Shown here: positions 31,139 through 43,000 of the stretch, piece after piece | Layout: every line of letters begins with the position of its first letter | Numbering within the stretch: the first letter of the stretch is position 1 | Assembly (NCBI GenBank): GCA_033807775.1 | Contig: CM066314.1 | Span: 38,678,001 to 38,742,000 of the forward strand | DNA from: Saussurea involucrata | Taxonomy: Eukaryota > Streptophyta > Magnoliopsida > Asterales > Asteraceae | Reading direction: 5' to 3' | Length of the DNA: 64,000 nucleotides | Notes under the pieces: model-generated | The model's input: the letters and a program-made list of their open reading frames with translations, nothing else | Databases searched by the model: none | What the model was told of the DNA's origin: nothing | Made by a program: the position numbers and the translations under genes

Positions 31139-31673
31139 CCGGGTACGAACTGCTAAAGCTTCAACGTTGAGAGAAACAATTGAAGAAGCCAAAGTTATGG
31201 AAGAGGTTTATGCTAAAGACGAGGAAGAAAAGATGCAAGTGGGAGAGAAACGGAAATGGGAAGCCCGGTCAGAGTCTTCTCAGAAATCAAAAGCATCTGG
31301 TAAAAATGTTCGTTATGAATCTCGTCGGGAGCCGAATTGGTGCCCGAAGTGTCGAAGCAAGCACTTTGGTCCGTGTCGGGTGACCACACTGGAATGTTTT
31401 AAGTGTGGAAAAAGTGGACATACTTTGAATAATTGTCATGTTCAAGGATTGACATGCTATGAGTGCAAACAACCCGGACACTTCCAAAGAGATTGTCCGA
31501 AGTTAAAGAAGAGCGGAGATCAAGGAAAGAAACCGAATGCTCCTAAGCCGATGGGTCGGGCATTTCATATGACAGCTGACGAAGCCAAAGAATCGAAAGA
31601 CGTCGTTTCGGGTACATTTCTCGTTAACTCCATTCCCGCGCGCATTTTATTTGACTGTGGTGCAAATTTGTAG
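31139..31673 (+). pseudogene. Tekay gag C-terminus and start of protease
   Basis: The frame resumes the gag broken at 23768 with a helix-rich region, then two adjacent zinc knuckles (CFKCGKSGHTLNNC at about 31397-31438 and CYECKQPGHFQRDC at about 31457-31498). The protease start GRAFHMTADEA follows. The catalytic region reads FDCGAN and is cut by a TAG at 31671-31673. A frameshift then lies before 31721. Two knuckles are usual in this part of chromoviral gag (family knowledge). Confidence 0.85.
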
Positions 31674-31720
31674 TTTGTGTCCAAGTCGTTATATCACAAG
31701 TTAGTTATGCTGTCACTACC

Positions 31721-32998
31721 TTGGAAGATGCCTTAGTAGTCGAGATAGCTAACGGGGGTCAAGTCTTGGTCCGCGAAAGACTTGAGGGTTGTTTTATTTC
31801 CGTAGGGGAAACGAAACTCCCGATCGACTTGTTGTTAATGGAAATTGGAGGGTTTGATGTAATTGTGGGTATGGACTGGCTGACAGTCAACCAGGCAGAA
31901 ATACTTTGTGCAAAAAAATTAATTCGGATTCCGATGGCTGATAAGGATGATGTACTCATCTTTGGGGAAAAGCGAAAAGGGGAAGTTCCGTTAATTTCTG
32001 TTGCAAAGGCGCGTAAATGTTTGGTAAAAGGATGTTCATCCTATCTAGCGTATGTTCTAGATATGAGGTCAGAAAAGAAACAAGTGGAAGACATTAAGGT
32101 GGTACGTGAATTCCCGGACGTATTTCCCGATGATCTTCCAGGTCTACCGTCTGAAAGACAAGTAGAGTTTCGTATTGATCTTATCCCTGGATCGGCACCA
32201 ATATCGTGTGCACTGTATCGCTTAGCGCCGGCCGAAATGAAAGAGATGATGTCTCAACTGCAAGAGTTGTTGGACAAGGGTTTTATTAGACCAAGTTCTT
32301 CACCTTGGGGAGCTCCGGTATTGTTTGTTAAGAAAACGGATGGCACTATGAGAATGTGCATCGATTACCGGGAGCTGAATAAGGTGACGATTAAGAACAA
32401 GTATCCTCTTCCAAGGATTGATGACCTATTCGATCAACTCCAAGGTGTGGGATGCTTTTCAAAGATTGATCTGAGGTCAGGGTACCGTCAAGTTCGAGTA
32501 AGAGATGAAGATATTCCTAAGACGGCGTTCAGAACGAGGTGCGGGCATTATGAATTTCTTGTAATGCCATTCGGGTTGACAAACGCTCCAGCCGTGTTCA
32601 TGGATTTGATGAACAGAGTATGCCGACCATTCTTATATGTCATTGTATTTATTGATGACATACTTGTTTATTCGAAGAATGAAGTTGATCATGAATGCCA
32701 TCTTCGTGAAGTCTTAGAAGTTCTGAGGAAAGAGAAATTGTACGCAAAGTTTTTAAAGTGTGAATTCTGGTTAAAAGAGGTACAATTTCTGGGGCAAGTG
32801 ATTACTTCGGATGGAGTCAAAGTAGACCCGACAAATATAGAAGCAATGACGAATTGGGAAACGCCGAAGAGCGCGTCTGAAATAAGAAGTTTCTTGGGTT
32901 TAGCAGGTTACTATCAGAGATTTATCAAAGACTTCTCAAAGATTGCTTCTGCTTTGATCGTGTTGACTCGGAAAAAATGTAAAGTTTGTTTGGACTGA
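31721..32998 (+). pseudogene. Tekay protease end and reverse transcriptase
   Basis: The frame carries the protease tail (VIVGMDWLT), the linker FPDVFPDDLPGLP, RT blocks KTDGTMRMCIDYRELN, KIDLRSGYRQVR, MPFGLTNAPAVFMDLMN and the catalytic VFIDDILVYS (FIDD), then the RNase H entry. It ends by a one-base insertion in an A-run near 32975. Coding resumes in another frame for the start of RNase H (VVYSDASKMGLG), is shifted again near 33115, and meets a TAG at 33183-33185. Polymerase motifs are intact, but the polyprotein is broken. Confidence 0.9.
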
Positions 32999-33204
32999 AA
33001 AACAAGAGTCAGCTTTCAGAACTTTACGTCAGAAGTTGTGCGAAGCTCCTATTCTCGCACTACCGGAAGGAACGGAAGATTTGGTTGTGTATAGCGATGC
33101 ATCAAAGATGGGTTTGGGGGTGTGTGTTGATGCAACGAGGCAAAGTGATTGCTTATGCATCAAGACAACTCAAAGAACATGAGTAGAATTATCCTACCCA
33201 TGAT

Positions 33205-34914
33205 TTGGAATTGGCAGCGGCCGTGTTTGCTTTAAAACTGTGGCGTCATTATCTATATGGAACAAAGTGCACTCTTTACACTGATGAAAAGAGCTTGAAG
33301 CTTGTCTTTGATCAGAAGGAGTTGAATATGAGGCAGCGACGTTGGTTAAAACTACTTAAAGATTATGATTGTGAATTGCATTACCATCCCGGTAAGGCAA
33401 ATGTTGTAGCTGATGCTTTGAGTAGAAAAGAATACAGTGGGTGCTTGAAAACGACTAACGCCAGGATTGATGTAACATCAAGTTTAGTTGAAAGGATAAA
33501 GGAGGCACAAGCGGAAGCTTTATTGGAAGAAAATCTGAAGAATGAAGTCATGAACAAACAACATCTTCAACTGACTGAAGATAGTCGTGGGATTAAATTA
33601 TTCCAAGGTCGAGTTTGGGTGCCAAAAGTGGGAGGAAATCGAGAGTTGATTCTCGAAGACGCCCACAAGTCTAAGTATTCTATACATCCTGGAAGTACTA
33701 AGATGTATAGGGATTTGAAGTTACACTATTGGTGGCCAGCTATGAAGTTAGATGTGGCACGAATAGTAGAAAAATGTGTGACATGTTCATTAGTAAAAGC
33801 TGAACATCAAAAGCCTTACGGAAGTTTTCAGTCTTTGGAAATTTCGGAATGGAAATGGGAGAAGATTACCATGGATTTTGTGACAAAGTTACCGAGGACA
33901 CAAAAGGGTAACGACACTATATGGGTAATTGTGGATCGATTGACCAAGAGTGCTCACTTTCTGGCTATGAAAGAAGCATCACCAATAGATAAATTGGCGA
34001 AGCTGTATATTGATGAAGTGGTGTCAAGGCATGGTATACCGGTGTCTATAGTATTGGATCGTGATAGTCGGTTTACCTCGAGGTTTTGGCAGTCACTACA
34101 AGAAGAATTAGGTACGAGAGTCAATTTGAGCACTGCTTACCACCCACAAACGGATGGGCAAAGCGAAAGAACCATTCAAACTTTGGAAGATATGCGCATG
34201 TCATGTGTATTACACTTTGGAGGTAACTGGGATACACATCTACCGTTAGTAGAATTTGCGTATAACAATAGTTATCATTCCAGTATCGGAAGAGCACCTT
34301 TTGAAGCTTTGTATGGTCGAAAATGTAGAACTCCGGTGTGTTGGTTAGAAGCTGGAGAGAAGCAATTTGCTGGTCCTGAACTTATGCAACAAACGGCTGA
34401 TAAAGTAAAAGAGATTCGGAAGCATATGAAAGCAGCTCAAGATCGACAAAAGAGTTATACTGATCCGAAAAGAAGGCCAAAAGAATTCCAAGTTGGGGAG
34501 CGCGTGATGCTTAAGGTATCCCCATGGAAAGGTGTGATAAGGTTTGGTAAACGTGGAAAGTTGAGTCCTCGTTTTCTAGGACCTTTCACCATAACTAAGA
34601 GAGTTGGATTGCAAGCATATCAATTGGATCTTCCACCGGAATTGGAAGGAATCCACAATACCTTTCATGTTTGCTATCTTCGGAAATGTTTAGCCGAAGA
34701 GAATGAGGTAATTCCACTTACTGACGTAAGAGTGGATGAAAAGAGCCGTTGTGTAGAAGAACCGGAGGCGATTTTAGAAAGATCGGTTAGAAAGTTACGT
34801 AATAATAAGGATGTAGTTATGTTAAAAGTACAATGGAAACATCATCGAGGTGCTAACGTAACGTTAGAATCAGAAGAGGACATGAAAAGAAGATATCCTC
34901 ATTTATTTACCTAG
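33205..34914 (+). pseudogene. Tekay RNase H end, integrase and chromodomain-like tail
   Basis: The 569-codon frame is itself open. It starts in the RNase H/connection region (HYHPGKANVVADALSRK, residues about 60-76), followed by the HHCC zinc region (HPGSTKMYRDL ... CVTCSLVKAEHQKP). The integrase core has D in ITMDFVTKLP, D in VLDRDSRFTS and E in HPQTDGQSERTIQTL. A GPF/I-Y-type C-terminal domain (FLGPFTITKRVG) and a short chromodomain-like end (VQWKHH ... YPHLF) follow. The Trp expected after EAT in the tail is replaced (NVTLE), so the tail may be damaged. It depends on the broken upstream frame. Confidence 0.9.
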
Positions 34915-34942
34915 CTTTGATTCCGAGGACGAAATCATTTTC

Positions 34943-34955
34943 AAGTTGGGGAGTA
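34943..34955 (+). other. Tekay polypurine tract
   Basis: AGTTGGGGAGTAT lies just before the 3' LTR (34957). Upstream GAGGACGAAATC is the usual sequence around the end of Tekay pol. Confidence 0.8.
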
Positions 34956-34956
34956 T

Positions 34957-36922
34957 TGTAACATCTCGATTTTCTATATAAGTTACGTTATGTGTTTTAT
35001 TGGAATTATAAGTTAAGGGGTAAACTTTATTTTTAATTTATAAGATGGAGGGTATAAATCGTCATTTGATGATGATTGAGGGGCTAAATTGGTTAAAGTG
35101 ATGAAAGATATCATCACCACCGCCTCTTGTAGTTAAAAAGAAACAAATGAGATATTTGTTTTCACTTTGTATACTTTTGTGTGTGTGTGTGTGTTGCTCT
35201 CGGCAAGGAGAAAGAAAGAGGAAGAAGAAAGCAAGATTTTAAGCATATTTTTAGCAGGAATTTGAGAATACAAATTGGTGAAATCAAAGGTGTGTTCTTC
35301 ATTTAAATCATTCCTCTTATGATTATATAGCTTTCTATAGGTTTAGAATTTGGGTTTTAATATTTTTGAAGATATGGAAAATCTGGGTATATGAGTAGTT
35401 TCTATTAATGTTCTTAAGCATATCTGCACTTTTGTAGAAATTGCATGGCTTAAAAGTGTTAGTTTTGGCTTAATTACGTTTTTTAGTTAGTTGAGATAAA
35501 GATGAACAGTTAGTTGCGATAACGATGATAATTGCGATAAAGATGATTGTCGCAAGAGTGAGTTGCGATAAAGTGAGTGTATCGCAACCAGTTGGTTGCG
35601 ATAAGGTTTATGCCGCAACAGTTGGTTGCGATAAGACGTTATGTCGCAACAGTTGGTTGCGATAAGAGGGGGATATCGCAACAGTTGGTTGCGATAAGAG
35701 TAGTGTCGCAAGTAGTGGGTTGCGACAAGCGAAGGTGCATTCTTTGGGTTGCGATAAGTGACGAGATTTTGGGATTATTTAGGATTCTTAGTTTTTAAAT
35801 AACCCTATTTAGTAGATTGATATAAGTACCATCTGTATTTGGGTATTTCAGACTTTGTGAAGTTTGGTGACGGAAATCCTTACAACTTTAAGAAGTAAAG
35901 TAAGAGTAACGCTACTGCTGTCAGGTGAGTTCATTCTTACCTTACCTTTTTAAAAACGTATTTCAATTTATGGTAAGGTATATTTTATAATGAATGTTTC
36001 CTGAATGAGTTTTGATACAAAGCAAAATTGGTTATCTTGAAATTAATGGTTTTGCTTAACTTCATTAACGTTATTTGAAAAAGATTTATATTAAGCAATA
36101 ACCTGCACGAGTACAAATAAGTGTAATGGATCCATAGGCACTAGTTTTTATGAACACATGGAATAGACGTGGACTAATCGTAATTCCAGTGTGTATGATA
36201 AACGTAGAATAAGCGTGGACTAATCGTAATTCCCATTTCACATTGATGAGAAATCGTGGGATAGGTGTGGATTAATCGTAATTCCCGATTTCTAAGGAAG
36301 GAAAGAGATATGCATGGCTTAATTGTAATCTCTATTTCATTTCCAAGAAATTGACATGTGTAATTGTGATTTCTTGAATATGAGCATTAATCTAGAATCC
36401 GTGGAAATTCGTAGTGGGCTCTTGAACATGATATCATGACTGACTTGGTGTCAGGTCATATTCATGGAATCGGGTTTGATCCCGTCATCGTAAGATGTTT
36501 TTACATATGGTAAGAAAGAAGGTAAACCAGGTTTGTTATGCCTTGTTTACATTGATTTTAATAGTATTATTTTGAAACCGAATGTTCTCACTAGGCGTTA
36601 GCCTAATCGTTTCAAATTATATTTTCTTACCAGGTACTAGCTCGGGAAAGTAAAGGGCTGTGGGACGAGTGCATTCGAGTATATACTTTTGGAGGAAAGC
36701 GGAGGAGTTAGCCTTAGTGAGGAGATTTTGGTAAATCTTAGATAACCAGTTTAATCTGATCTTAGTTGATAGGATTAGATTAATAGGTTATTTTGAATTT
36801 GCATTAGTATATATATGAATCCTCAAGGTTAATTCTTTGTTGTATATAAATTTTGGAAGGTTTATGTTTAAATCTTGTTACAAATTGAGGTTTAAATTAG
36901 CCCTGATTTTTAGAGTGTTATA
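34957..36922 (+). repeat. Tekay 3' LTR, uninterrupted
   Basis: It runs from TGTAACATC to a decayed GTTATA end (GTTACA in the 5' LTR), about 1966 bp. It is the ruler for the fragmented 5' LTR and preserves both Copia empty sites (near 35738 and 36091). It contains copies of both hairpin arrays. A 44-48 bp deletion relative to the 5' LTR joins the left arm of hairpin 2 to the right arm of hairpin 3 (36196-36245). Confidence 0.95.
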
Positions 36923-37271
36923 TTTTCTATTAAGCCCTAAATAAACACATTACTATGGTTGTGCGAATAAGCCGATTAAGCCATTAAGCCCGTTAAGCCA
37001 TAAGTAAATAGTCCCTAAGTGATAACTAGGAGGGGGTAAGAATTGTTTTAAGGGATATGTTTAATTAACAACCCCTAATAGATACAAATATTAATAAACA
37101 TAAAATTAGTTAACTGTTTGTTTAAAACTATATAAATTTTTTTATGCAATATCTAAACCTTTGTAGGTTTATTAAAATAAAGAGTTAAATTATGGTTGGT
37201 TATATTAATTGTAAAATACTTTTTGATGGACAATAAGGATGACTTTTAAAAGATGATCGATATAACCTTAC
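36923..37271. other. AT-rich sequence without a gene
   Basis: No ORF, repeat or RNA gene is seen. It includes a short ATTAAGCC-rich stretch near 36970-37005. Confidence 0.6.
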
Positions 37272-37729
37272 CAGGGGCGGATGCGGTGTTACCAACCAAA
37301 AAACCAAAGAAAATAACTCAAAATCAACAAAAAAATAAAACTCTTTGAAATCAACTAAAATATCGAAAAAGTCCTTCAAAATCGACAAAAAAACTTTAGA
37401 ATCTCTCGAAATCAACCGAAAAACTTCAAAAATCTCTCAAAACCATAGAATTAGACTAAAAACACATCGGACAACTTTACGGACCTTTAACCTACGTTAT
37501 AAGGCCATCCGTACCCCATTCGGGATGGGGCTCGGGATGGCATGCGGGATGGCGGGGATGGGCTACGGGTGTTGCGGTATCAGCGGGGCGGGATGGAATC
37601 CGGGTTCCCCATCCCGGTTCATCCCGAAGGGTTTTTAAAAAAAAATTAATTTAATTTTTAAAAATCAAGCCGATCAACGGCTCTTTGTAAAAAAAAAATT
37701 CTCAATTTAATCCCACTATATATTTAACC

Positions 37730-37880
37730 CTCAACCTCTTATTTCTCACACCTCTCAACCTCTTATTTCTCACACCTCTCAACCTCTTATTTCTCACACC
37801 TCTCAAATTCTCTCAACCTCTTATTTCTCACACCTCTCAAACTCTCTCAAATTCTCTCAACCTCTTATTTTTCACACCTC
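37730..37880. repeat. CT-rich tandem repeats upstream of ORF1
   Basis: Units of about 24 bp built on CAACCTCTTATTTCTCACAC recur four to six times with partial copies. They probably form the leader of the ORF1 transcript. Confidence 0.8.
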
Positions 37881-37887
37881 TCTCATC

Positions 37888-39123
37888 ATGAATTCAAACA
37901 GAACACCTACATCCCGTCGTAACCGACCGAATACACCACAATCGCAAGAAGATCAAGAGCTTGGTTTCCAAACGTTTACACAACAAGGTTATCGTCCGCA
38001 ATGGTCGCAACAAATTCCGCCACAATGGTCGCAACAAAATCCGCCACAATATCCGCAACAATTTCACCAACAATTTCCTTACCAATTTACACGTCCCGGT
38101 TTGATTGAACAAGGTTTTACTCCGGCCAACTACAATCTTCCTTCACCCGCAATCAATCTCGACGACGACATTGTTCCGGAAACCCAACCTTCTACCCCGA
38201 ACACACCACAATCTATCCCGACACAACAATCTAACCCGGAACCATCAAATCCGAGACCAACGAAAGCCGCCAAACAAACGTGGAGTAAAGCCGAGGAACT
38301 CGCGTTAGTGTCGGCGTGGGTTGACGTTTCGGAGGACCCCGTGGTCGGTAACGCACAAAGCGGTGGTAATTATTTTTATTGTTATTATTATTATTATTAT
38401 TATTATTCTTATACTTAATTTTACATAAATGTAGGAAGTTTTTGGGGCCGAATCGGGCATGTGTTCTTTACTCGCATGGGTCGTGAACCAGGTTATATAT
38501 CAACCCATCAACTCAATAGCAAGTTCAACGACCTCAATAAAAGAGTTAATTCGTTTGGCGGCATCTACAACAACTTGCTCAATAATAGATCAAGCGGGAT
38601 GAGTGAGGCCGATATATCCCGAACGGCACACGAACGGTATCTAGCACGCCATAAAGTTGCTTTCACTCACGAACAAGCTTGGGACGTCCTAAAAAAATGT
38701 CCAAAATGGGGAGCCGTTCCAACGATGACGACAACTTCATCGCGGGGTTCAAAACGTACCCAACCTTCCGATGATGACGATGACGAGCAAATTCAACGAC
38801 CCATCGGGAGAAACAAGGCAAAAAAAACATCAACGAGTAATACGTCTGGGGTGAATACGGACGAAAGTGTTACTCAGTTGTTGACGACGTTCAACGACAA
38901 GATTGATGATACAATGGAATACAAAATGAAAAAACTCGATCCCGAAATCGAACGCTCAAAACTCGAACGAGATAGGTTGGAACAAGAACTCGAAATCGAA
39001 CGCTCAAACCGATTTGAGAAAGACTTCGAGTTTTTCATGACCCCGCATGATCACCTTACGGGAAAAGCTTTAAGGGTTACTTTAGCGAGAAAAGAGCAAA
39101 TTCAAAAATTTCATAATTGGTAG
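37888..39123 (+). CDS. PIF/Harbinger ORF1 (SANT/Myb-like, NAM-associated C-terminus), two exons
   Basis: Exon 1 (37888-38365) and exon 2 (38435-39123) flank a 69-bp intron with GT...AG borders, padded by a TTA microsatellite. Joined, they give 388 residues. The N-terminus is Gln/Pro/Thr-rich with repeated PPQWSQQ. A SANT/Myb-like DNA-binding region starts at about residue 133 (TWSKAEELALVSAWVDVSED) and continues over the splice (SFWGRIGHVF ... LNSKFNDLNKRVN). The C-terminal NAM-associated type region has a charged coiled coil (SKLERDRLEQELEIERS). Proteins of this kind help PIF transposases bind DNA or enter the nucleus (family knowledge). The frame is intact. It could alternatively be annotated as a host gene of the GST-T3-like/NAM-associated family. 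Confidence 0.75.
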
Positions 39124-39451
39124 TGTTTTGTATTTTGTAATTTTTATTTTTAATGAATGGTATGAATTTTTATTTTTATTATTTATCTTATTTTTATTTA
39201 TTAAAAAATATATAAATATTTTTATTTTGTTAAATAATTAAATGTATAAATAAAAGAATTAAAATAAATGAGGTGGCAAAAGGGTTTGAGGGAATGGGGT
39301 AAGGGTGTTTAGGGATTGTTAGGGATTGAGTGAGGGATGGGAGAAAAGCTGATGTGGCGCTGATGTGGAGCTGGAATATTTGAAAGATGCTCTCATGGGG
39401 TACTGATGGCCTAAGTGCCCCCACTATGCAAAAATCCTGGATCCGCCACTG

Positions 39452-40048
39452 ATAATTACAAAAGTTAACGTAACAGTTTTAGTAGACGATTAAAATTTTA
39501 TTGGTATGGATGGTTTAATAAAAATGAATCTTAGCCCACTTCAAAAATCAAGACCAATGGTAAAACGCACGATAGTTATCTTTTAGTCCCCATTATCTTC
39601 CTTAGAGCTTAATTGGTTGATTAAAACTGAAATAGCATAAGGGGCTCTTTGATTGCATCTGAATGATGCCATTCAGAATTTATCTTTGTATTGTTCATTC
39701 TATTGTATTGGGTATGAATGTATGATTTATAAGCATGACTCTTGTATGGTTACCCTGATCTTCTAAATAAAGGGTTGACATTTCAAAATAAACAAGTCGA
39801 TTTGTAACAATTATATATTTATGATAGATAGATAGATGGACGGACGGACTTTAAAATAAAGACATTAAATGCAATATGAAATATAAATAAATAGGTGTCT
39901 TTATGTTAGATATTGAACCAATCTAGGATTTGGTGCAGACGTACCCCACAACATCAAAACACAATAAACATCTTGTGTTTGCAAATTGAAATTAACATGC
40001 TTTAAGCATTTGCGTTATACAATTATTTTTAGCGAGAAAGAATTAGAA
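39452..40048. other. Downstream flank and 3' UTR of the reductase gene
   Basis: No ORF is present. It contains a GATA/GGAC microsatellite (39823-39850). The stretch next to 40048 is presumably the 3' UTR of the minus-strand gene. Confidence 0.5.
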
Positions 40049-43000
40049 TTAGCTTAATAAACCAGTTTTTTGCATAATTTCAACAGAATCAACCAAAGTC
40101 TTCTCCAACGACATATAGTTCCATCCAAGATTCACCATCTTTTCACATGTGTAATTCAGCTTTTCATTCGTAGCACGATAACTGCAACAAAAATCAAACA
40201 AGACTTGCATGATTAATCAGTTTGCTTGCAAAGGTACTTTATCGAGTTTAGATAGAAATATAAATAGCAAAACATACTCAGTAGGATAGATGTAATGAGG
40301 AAACAAGCTCTTCAGCAATTCTACCAAAGCCCTCGTCTTCATCACATGTGAAGAACACAAATACCTTCCATCTGCTTCAGGCTTTTCGTAGGCAAGGAGT
40401 AATGCATTGGCACAATCACGGACGTCCACAATAGGAATATCAATATCATATTGAGCATTGTCAAGCTCAATGAGATTGAAAGTGTTCTTACCTTTGAAGA
40501 GGTTTAGAAGAATGGTGTTAGTGGTACATATTGTAGATTGAAGCATTGGTCCGAATACTACTGATGGACAAACGGTCACAACCTTGAGGTTATTATTCTT
40601 TCCGAATTCTATAGCTTCACGTTCCGATATAGCCTTGGCAGCCGAATACCACTTCTCGTTTTTCATGCAAAATTCAACATCAGTCCAACAATTTTCATCC
40701 ATTACTTGATTCTTAGGCCAACTAGGGTTTGCTACAATAGCAAGTAAAGATGAAACAACCACCACCTTCTTCACCTTAGTCTTCAAACATGCATTCATTA
40801 CATTCTGTGTTCCCATTATGGCGGGTTTAAGCATCTCTGCCTGCAAAATTAGCCAAGTGGTTTGGTTTTTCATGTGTCTCATCCACGACAATTGACAAAT
40901 ATGAAAAATCTAATGATGGATTTATAAATCCAATTAATTAATTAGACATGACTTTTAATCAAGCATTTCAAAATAATCAAAGTTTAGAACCACAAGAGTT
41001 GTGGCGTAGTGGTTAAGGCCCTGGGAGATGTGGTGAAATATTTCATCTGCCCAGGGTTCGAATTCAGGCATACACAACAACTGTGGCCACTGAGGTTTAA
41101 TCAAGGTTGATGTCTTACGATCATAATTTTCCAAGGGATTAGTCTAGGCATAGCCTATGACACCCTTCAAAAAAAAAGTTCATAGTGGGAGAAATTTGCC
41201 TGAGGATCAGCAACTTTGCCGGCAGGAACAGGTGTGGCAACATGCACAACCCCGGTGCACCCATCCATAGCGGTGCAAAGACTCACATAGTCTAGCATGT
41301 CTGCCTTGAAGAGATGCAATTTCTCCTCGGCATGCTTTAGTTTTTTCAAATGACCATTCTTCTTCTCGTCAGCTGAGACCCAAGATATATGGTTATATAT
41401 ATAGTCATTATGATCAAATATTATATTTGAATAATTAATGCATGTTGCTCATTGGAGATAAATCGTAACTTGAACGAGCCAAGAGTTAACTCATCAACGT
41501 CTATCTTATTCTAGCTATTTTGTTCTATACATGTATTTCCTTTTTGCCAACCAAAACGATCCCTTAGGTGGTGTTTGGTTTGCATAATGTTTTTGGATGA
41601 AATGAAATTTGTCAAAGGAATTTGACTTTGAAGGAATTGGAATGAAATGTTATCAGGTTTGAACACTTGTTCGATTGCCGGACATTGGAATGGAATCTAT
41701 TAAGGAATTGCAATATGTTTGTTTGGTTCACAAAATGTAGCTTTGGTGTTTGAATGAAATATTGATAAATGACCAAAATGCCCTGTTTTGAAAATTTTAG
41801 TTTTTATAAAATAAAAATACTTTGAAAAAAAATAATAATTAAAATAAATAATAAATAAAATGATTAAACAAAATAACCAAAAATAATTAAAAACAAATAA
41901 AAAATGAATAAATAAACTATTAAATATTTCAAAAAAATAAATTATACCTCAAAAAATAAAAATAAATATTAATTAAAGTAACTAAAAAATAAAAATAAAA
42001 AAGCATTAAATTAATATATTTGGGTTAAAGGGTATATTTAGGATTATGAGAATACAAGATTTCATTCCAGAAGAAATGTTAAATTTCTTTATCCATGAAA
42101 TTTGTTGGAATTCAAAGATTTCATCTGTCAAAAAGATTGAACCAAACAAGTTAATAAAATCTGGTCAATAGAATTTAACATTCTAATTTCATCAGATTTC
42201 ATCACATTCTGTAAATCAAACGCCACCTTAGAGTCTAACTCATATTTGAGCAAATTAACTGAATTGTTGAAAAAATCTATAGCTATATATATATATAAAA
42301 GCAAAATCCAAAAAGGATGAGGTGGCACCTTCTAAGGCTTAGAATCTCTTCTATCTATTTTCTCAAATTTTTGAATTTTTTAAATGTTGAATATGTAATA
42401 AGACTTTTTCGCCCCTGTATGGAAAATGTGTAATTCATATTAATATGGGTTTCTTTGTAATTTTGCATGCCTAAGTTTAACCTCCAACTCTTTATATTCT
42501 TCTTCATTTAATTTGTTTTATTCCTTAATGAAATTTGTTTTTTACACAATGCAAAACAAAATAAAATCCTACAAATTCCTTTGGTGGGAGATGAAGAAAA
42601 TATAAGTTGAAGAAAACATTGAAGATTTTATATAGGTATGTATATATTCTATCTCCAAAAGATGTGATTTGTTATTATATGTTTTTTCAGTTCCATATTT
42701 TGGATTTGTTGTTATCATAAAACATTTGTGTTTACGTTGGAATCATATAGAATCAAGTAAAATTTTGATATTTTGTGACTACATGATCTGATATTTTTTT
42801 TAATTTAAGCCCCATTGACATTAACCATGTATACGTGATTGATAATTGCGTTACTTTTTGACTATTTCAAGAAAAATTGTATTGACATTTGCCAATGGTG
42901 TGATAATTTATAATGTCTATGAATTCAATACTAAATAAAATGAAATCCTACAAATCGTTTTTTGTGGGGGATGAAGAAGATGAAAGTTGAAGAAGCCATG

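Larger units (their letters stand above)
1..36922 (+). mobile_element. Tekay-type Gypsy chromovirus, nested host of three later insertions
   Basis: The plus-strand order is LTR, initiator-Met primer site (22597-22608), gag with zinc knuckles, protease, RT, RNase H, integrase with a chromodomain-like tail ending in YPHLF, polypurine tract and LTR. This order and the long LTR (about 1.97 kb, TGTAAC at the start) fit the Tekay/Del clade of chromoviruses. The left end lies about 397 bp outside the window, because base 1 aligns with 35354 of the 3' LTR. Two Copia elements sit in the 5' LTR and an Athila-like element sits in gag. All coding parts carry stops or frameshifts, so the element is dead. 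Its own target duplication cannot be checked. Confidence 0.9.
37272..39451 (+). mobile_element. PIF/Harbinger-like element with ORF1 only
   Basis: Ends are imperfectly inverted: CAGGGGCGGATGCGG on the left, and the right end read in reverse is CAGTGGCGGATCCAGG. Between them lies an ORF1-type gene (37888-39123) and no transposase, so it is non-autonomous. A CG-rich GGGATGG stretch (37520-37620) and tandem CTCTCAACCTCTTATTTCTCACAC repeats written here only by position (37730-37880) precede the gene. The target duplication is unclear: 8 bases on each side match at 5 of 8, and no clean TTA is found. Confidence 0.6.

Noticed and set aside
39658..39675. Short palindrome CTGAATG-ATGC-CATTCAG downstream of the reductase gene.
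   Set aside because: It is isolated, with no T-run and no related copies; chance is likely in AT-rich sequence.
40990..41179. Second tRNA-like sequence in the reductase intron.
   Set aside because: It has box A and box B but also a long non-tRNA body and an A-tail, so it is a SINE.
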